A DNA stretch of 64,000 nt, taken from positions 19,103 through 83,102 of the forward strand of contig JASAMV010007654.1 in the NCBI GenBank assembly GCA_030248065.1. Direction: 5' to 3'. The position numbers and the translations under genes were made by a program. Positions 60,013 through 64,000 of this stretch are shown piece after piece (the stretch's first letter is position 1; each line of letters starts with the position of its first letter). The stretch is from Rhynchonema sp. JSB1_4 (lineage: Eukaryota > Nematoda > Chromadorea > Monhysterida > Xyalidae). The notes beneath the pieces were generated by a model. That model had not been told where the DNA came from. It did not search any database and saw only the letters and a list, made by a program, of their open reading frames with translations.

Positions 60013-60212
60013 GTTGCCTGAAATTTTGACGGAGATTGTAATGTATTGTACAAATGAGGAAAATAGGCGAAAAGGTAAAGTTGTGCAATTGTTGATGCGA
60101 CATTTTTCTGCTGCACGCAAAAGCGTCGAAGAACCCGAACAGGTTTATTCTTTGTTTGTTTTGTTGGGTTATATGCTTGTTTCGGAATCGCTACACGTCG
60201 AAATGCCCTCAA

Positions 60213-61048
60213 TAAAATAAAATCGGAGCTAGCATGGTAATGCTAAGCGACATATGGTTGATTCCTTATATTGCGTGAGTTGAAACATTTAAACTCACGC
60301 CATTTTCACAAGACTTAACTTGAGAAGCCCAAACTTGCACACAACTTGTACGGCGTGGACTTCTAGGTCCACACAAAATTTCATTCCGCTGCGTGCCCAC
60401 TCGCGCGATCGCGGGCAAGATACAGTTGAAATTTTTGTAAAAACGTTCTTTCCCTTTTTTTTTCCACAAAAGAGTAGTCAGGGCCCAGACGTTACTGAAC
60501 ACCAGAAATGTTAATATCGCATATAGGGTTTTCGCACACGAGAAACACGATGGTGCTATCGCTGACTTCGTAACTCCACGACTGAGACCGGTTCCAGACC
60601 ATGACTACGACTTTTTGTATGTAAAGTGTGCTTCCCGAAGTAAAATTTCGCCGAAAAGTTGGGTTACCAGAACTATTAAACTTGTATATGTGGTTTTCGC
60701 ACTCGAGAAACACGGTGGTGCTATCGCCGAGTTCGTAACTTTTAGTATGAACGGTTCCAGACCATGACTTTTTGTACAGAAAGTATGGTTCTAAAGCCAA
60801 AATCAGCGGTTATATGTGTTTTTAATCGTTGTTACGTCAAACATATATTAATTCCAATTGGTTAAATGTTTTTCAGCTCAAAAAGAGCCATAATGGACGC
60901 TCAGACACACACAACAATGCATTAGTGCACGCTACGCAGTTGCCTGATTGATAAAGCGCACAATGTATTACCCACAACACACAGCCAGCCAGCCAGCACA
61001 CACACACAGGCAGGCAGCCAGCACACACACACACACACACAGCCAGCC
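60213..61048 (+). repeat. Left inner palindrome arm
   Basis: Begins near ATAAAATCGGAGCTAGCATG and is mirrored at about 61,590-62,428. The two arms are nearly identical: I see one change in GAAACATTTAAAC versus GAAAAATTTAAAC and one Lys/Asn codon change in the shared ORF. It ends in a CA-rich tract (CACACACAGGCAGGCAGCC) whose complement opens the other arm. Confidence 0.9.
60492..60800 (-). CDS. Mirrored 102-codon ORF with internal duplication, left copy
   Basis: ATG at 60,800 to stop at 60,492. The frame contains two related units, KSYELGDSTTVFLECENHIY and WSYEVSDSTIVFLVCENPIC, about 50 residues apart, each followed by FNSSGNP or INISGVQ. Differences between units keep hydrophobicity and the Cys-Glu-Asn word, so a coding origin is possible, but a non-coding tandem repeat would also give this. 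No family recognised. Identical except one residue in the right arm (61,836-62,144). Confidence 0.35.
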   Translation of the reverse strand: MALEPYFLYKKSWSGTVHTKSYELGDSTTVFLECENHIYKFNSSGNPTFRRNFTSGSTLYIQKVVVMVWNRSQSWSYEVSDSTIVFLVCENPICDINISGVQ

Positions 61049-61589
61049 CGATTTCCCTCCTTTTGCCTCCCTCGACCACAGGCAAGCTGTGCATGACTTC
61101 CATGCACCTGTCCCTTCGCTTCAGCAAGAATAAGTGTCAAACATCAGTCTCCAGATTGCTTTGGTGTTGGCCGCTGCATCTGATCTTGGATTCAATGTTA
61201 CGTAAAACTACTATTTAACTTTCCCACGAAAGTCAAATTATACATGCGGAAAAAGCTTCGAATGTTAGAGAGCAACAGCAATTTTAATTAACAAGTTGAT
61301 ATCTTGTGGGTATTTTATCATGAATGACATCACAGCGCATAAACTGCGAACCGCACCTGTGCTTAATAATTAATCTCAAATAAAAACACGAAAAAAACTG
61401 AAAAATGTTACCCAGAATTCATTAAAAGTTAGTAAGATAAAACAAAGTTAGCTGCGCGCGTGAATGTTTGAACCCGCGGCCTTTCATCTTCAGTGCTGCG
61501 CGTTATACCGCTCGGACATCGCTTCGCCAATCTCCTTCACAAGCTTTACTACATATGTAACTACGCGTGCATTGCTGCATTGCCTGTTG
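61049..61589. other. Palindrome spacer
   Basis: Unique 540 bp between the inner arms. It holds a tRNA-like promoter segment (61,450-61,522, minus) and no coding frame. Confidence 0.5.
61450..61522 (-). ncRNA. tRNA-derived segment (A and B box), probably not a functional tRNA
   Basis: Read on the minus strand, GATGTCCGAGCGGTATAACG resembles the A box and D loop of Leu/Ser tRNAs (consensus TGGCCGAGCGGT). CGCGGGTTCAAACATTC about 30 nt further on fits a B box/T loop. Anticodon-stem and acceptor-stem pairing are poor, so it is likely a tRNA pseudogene or a SINE head. Confidence 0.4.
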
Positions 61590-62428
61590 TGCTGGCTGCC
61601 TGTGTGTGTGTGTGCTGGCTGCCTGCCTGTGTGTGTGTGCTGGCTGGCTGGCTGTGTGTTGTGGGTAATACATTGTGCGCTTTATCAATCAGGCAACTGC
61701 GTAGCGTGCACTAATGCATTGTTGTGTGTGTCTGAGCGTCCATTATGGCTCTTTTTGAGCTGAAAAACATTTAACCAATTGGAATTAATATATGTTTGAC
61801 GTAACAACGATTAAAAACACATATAACCGCTGATTTTGGCTTTAGAACCATACTTTCTGTACAAAAAGTCATGGTCTGGAACCGTTCATACTAAAAGTTA
61901 CGAACTCGGCGATAGCACCACCGTGTTTCTCGAGTGCGAAAACCACATATACAACTTTAATAGTTCTGGTAACCCAACTTTTCGGCGAAATTTTACTTCG
62001 GGAAGCACACTTTACATACAAAAAGTCGTGGTCATGGTCTGGAACCGGTCTCAGTCGTGGAGTTACGAAGTCAGCGATAGCACCATCGTGTTTCTCGTGT
62101 GCGAAAACCCTATATGCGATATTAACATTTCTGGTGTTCAGTAACGTCTGGGCCCTGACTACTCTTTTGTGGAAAAAAAAAGGGAAAGAACGTTTTTACA
62201 AAAATTTCAACTGTATCTTGCCCGCGATCGCGCGAGTGGGCACGCAGCGGAATGAAATTTTGTGTGGACCTAGAAGTCCACGCCGTACAAGTTGTGTGCA
62301 AGTTTGGGCTTCTCAAGTTAAGTCTTGTGAAAATGGCGTGAGTTTAAATTTTTCAACTCACGCAATATAAGGAATCAACCATATGTCGCTTAGCATTACC
62401 ATGCTAGCTCCGATTTATTTATTGAGGA
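61590..62428 (-). repeat. Right inner palindrome arm
   Basis: Reverse complement of 60,213-61,048. Opens with TGTGTGTGTGTGCTGGCTGC repeats (the complement of the CA tract) and ends near CATGCTAGCTCCGATTTATT, after which similarity to the left flank stops (AATAAA on the left, ATTTATTGAGGAGTT on the right). Confidence 0.9.
61836..62144 (+). CDS. Mirrored 102-codon ORF with internal duplication, right copy
   Basis: Mirror of 60,492-60,800, one residue different (IYN for IYK). See that entry for the two internal units. The only reason to list it as coding is an open frame kept in both arms, which near-identity of the arms also explains. Confidence 0.35.
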   Translation: MALEPYFLYKKSWSGTVHTKSYELGDSTTVFLECENHIYNFNSSGNPTFRRNFTSGSTLYIQKVVVMVWNRSQSWSYEVSDSTIVFLVCENPICDINISGVQ

Positions 62429-62989
62429 GTTTGCAAATCTTCCAAACGGCTTACCCCAACAAACAGAATAACCTATTGCGAACACTTGCGCACAGATGTC
62501 CTCACTTGCCCGTTTTTACCTTTTCGCCTCTTTTCCTCTTACTCTCTCCCCTAGATCTCTCTCCACTGCGCTAGTCGCGCGTCTACGATACTTATTGTAC
62601 TCCGTCGGTAGTGCGTATGCTCTACACATCCGAGCACGCATTCGCACCAGCTCCGCTGACACCAAGCGCGTACAACGAGAAGCTTGAGAAACAGACCCGT
62701 CATCGATCGTCGAGATGGTAGAGCATTGCATAATCAATACGGCTTACAGCCAGCACAACGTCGTCGCTCGTCACAGGATGGACTACGAAAACAATACAAT
62801 ACACGTCAAATCTAAACCAAATACGACCCATACCCGAACTCCGATACGCGCACGCACAGATTCAACGAACCAACGCGCCAGCAAACAGACAACAGCACGC
62901 AGCACTCACAGAGATACAAAGCATTCGGGAGACAGCTAGATATAGCTCAGATGCAGACGCAGTTCTGTTGAACGAGAAACTAGCAGACA
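62429..62989. other. Unpaired stretch within composite palindrome
   Basis: Lies opposite 59.4-60.2 kb but does not match it. Short Arg/Ser-rich frames only (for example 62,715-62,939 +). No gene supported. Confidence 0.4.
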
Positions 62990-63271
62990 TAGTAATTTTC
63001 GAAACGTGTAAAGTCAGTTGCCTAAGTCGTGTAAAGCTGTCGAAAGCTCGTCGTAGCTCGTGTAAACGTAAACATCCTTTATTAATTAATTTTCAATTTA
63101 CACCGAGTCTATCACACTGAGTATATTTTCGAAACGTTAAAATCTGTTAGTAAATTAGATCAACAGCTCAGAAACCTCAGAAACTAAACATTCACGTAAA
63201 CACAATTTCATTACACCACTACCCCCCACCCCCCCCTGACCTTTACACCGTTTCAAAATTGTCACCCATAG
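62990..63271. mobile_element. Family C element, decayed copy
   Basis: TTTTCGAAACGTGTAAAGTC and GTCGTGTAAAGCTGTCGAAAGC resemble family C left-end units with many single-base losses. The right end GACCTTTACACCGTTTC then AAAATTGTCACCCATAG is better kept and flanks the outer arm. The pattern of scattered one- and two-base deletions is unusually dense compared with the well-kept copy at 58,995. Confidence 0.6.
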
Positions 63272-64000
63272 TTTGAGTTGACTTGACATTGGTCAATATC
63301 AATCTTGGTTATCGGATCGGTTCAAATCGGACTTGCCTTGCTCACGTGTGATTTTTGCATAAGGAATTTACTGATCTATGTAGATAGCACCAATTTCGAG
63401 CCGCTGAAAGGTTGCTCGTGTTAGGTCGGGAAACAACTTTTGCGGTGGTCAAAATTGGTGGGGCTAAGTAAAACTCTTGACTGGAAGAGAACACATGGCC
63501 AAGTCGATACCGATCCGATCACCAAGTTTGATATCGCTTATGGTGATTTGTATCAGACATGAGCCCCGAGCAGCACGAACAGCAACACGGCAGTTACCAC
63601 CAACACAATGACGGTGTGACCATGTATCTGTGTCAACATCGACGCACAGGACGTATACTGGCTGGAGCGGCACTGCTCACTATTGGGTTGGTTATCTGGG
63701 GTTATTGTGAAACATCAGACAATGTATGTAATTGCAGTGCATGTCTGCTGTGCACAATGGTGTTGGGTGTGCTGTGCGTGTACCAGCGGCATCGTGCCCG
63801 ACGCACGCAACAGAGCGCGGTGGTCATGAACGATATTGTCGGTTGGTCCTCAACACGTCTCGTCTCTAATTCATTTATATTTAATTTTTTTCACATTTTC
63901 AACAAAATCAAGTTTATATTATGATATTATCATCATATTATTTATATTATTATATTATCATTATCATATTATTTTATAAATACTACGTATTTCAGCGACG
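63272..64000 (-). repeat. Right outer palindrome arm, open at window end
   Basis: Reverse complement of 58,262-58,993, from AGTTTGAGTTGACTTGACAT to the last base. Carries the second copy of the small membrane protein gene and a family D element. Continues beyond the window. Confidence 0.85.
63559..63924 (+). CDS. Small membrane protein, palindrome copy 2
   Basis: ATG at 63,559 (MSPEQHEQQHGSYHQHNDG), 121 aa to a stop at 63,924. Same two hydrophobic helices and Cys-rich link as copy 1; differs at Glu7, Gly31 and an Ala near residue 92. The C-terminus after SNSFI differs because of small length changes in the AT-rich end, which argues that the functional part ends near there. Being in a near-perfect inverted repeat, it could be kept alike by gene conversion. 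Confidence 0.55.
   Translation: MSPEQHEQQHGSYHQHNDGVTMYLCQHRRTGRILAGAALLTIGLVIWGYCETSDNVCNCSACLLCTMVLGVLCVYQRHRARRTQQSAVVMNDIVGWSSTRLVSNSFIFNFFHIFNKIKFIL

Noticed and set aside
63700..63760. A 37-nt intron (GTTATT...TTGCAG) in the small membrane gene containing the TGAAACATCA motif
   Set aside because: Too short for a usual intron, and its removal shifts the frame, whereas reading through keeps one open frame in both palindrome copies.

Overview
This is eukaryotic, animal DNA, most likely from a nematode. Genes are split by GT-AG introns, many acceptors read TTTCAG, a 12-kDa-type small heat shock protein has the Trp-Asp-Trp-Pro-Leu-Gln-His N-terminus I associate with nematode HSP-12 proteins, and non-coding space is full of short DNA transposons. 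The species is not resolved.

Layout. 1-4.3 kb: a long inverted repeat (arms about 1.3 kb, open at the window edge) around a smaller inverted-repeat element. 4.3-13.1 kb: no gene I can support. 13.1-16.4 kb (+): a secreted NPP/ENPP-like protein in ten exons that has lost one of its two metal sites. 19.4-20.8 kb (+): small heat shock protein. 21.4-22.8 kb (-): CCDC117-like protein. 23.6-47.9 kb (-): one very long gene for phosphatidylinositol 4-kinase alpha. Its introns host other genes: an SH3-SH2-pseudokinase on the opposite strand (26.1-30.4 kb), a small two-helix membrane protein (36.0-36.5 kb) and a probable membrane protein with a possible frameshift (37.7-38.1 kb). 48-51.6 kb: nested transposons, including hAT-like elements with 8-bp target duplications and a LINE 3' end. 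52.0-54.3 kb (+): C-type-lectin-like secreted protein. 54.8-56.9 kb (-): FAXDC2-type fatty acid hydroxylase, 333 aa in eight exons. 58.3-64.0 kb: a composite palindrome centred near 61.2 kb carrying mirrored copies of a small membrane protein gene and a one-helix gene.

The genes do not form an operon or one pathway. The kinase, hydroxylase, chaperone and CCDC117-like genes look like conserved housekeeping genes; the ENPP-like, SH3-SH2-pseudokinase, lectin-like and small membrane genes look lineage-specific. Two of the divergent genes, the ENPP-like protein and the pseudokinase, keep their fold but have lost catalytic residues.

The most unusual signal is a dispersed 10-12 bp motif, TGATGTTTCA(CA), present 14 times as an exact 10-mer, mostly in introns or just upstream of genes. 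It resembles the core of the nematode 21U-RNA (piRNA) promoter. Exon boundaries are my own reading of splice signals and protein similarity; no search was run.
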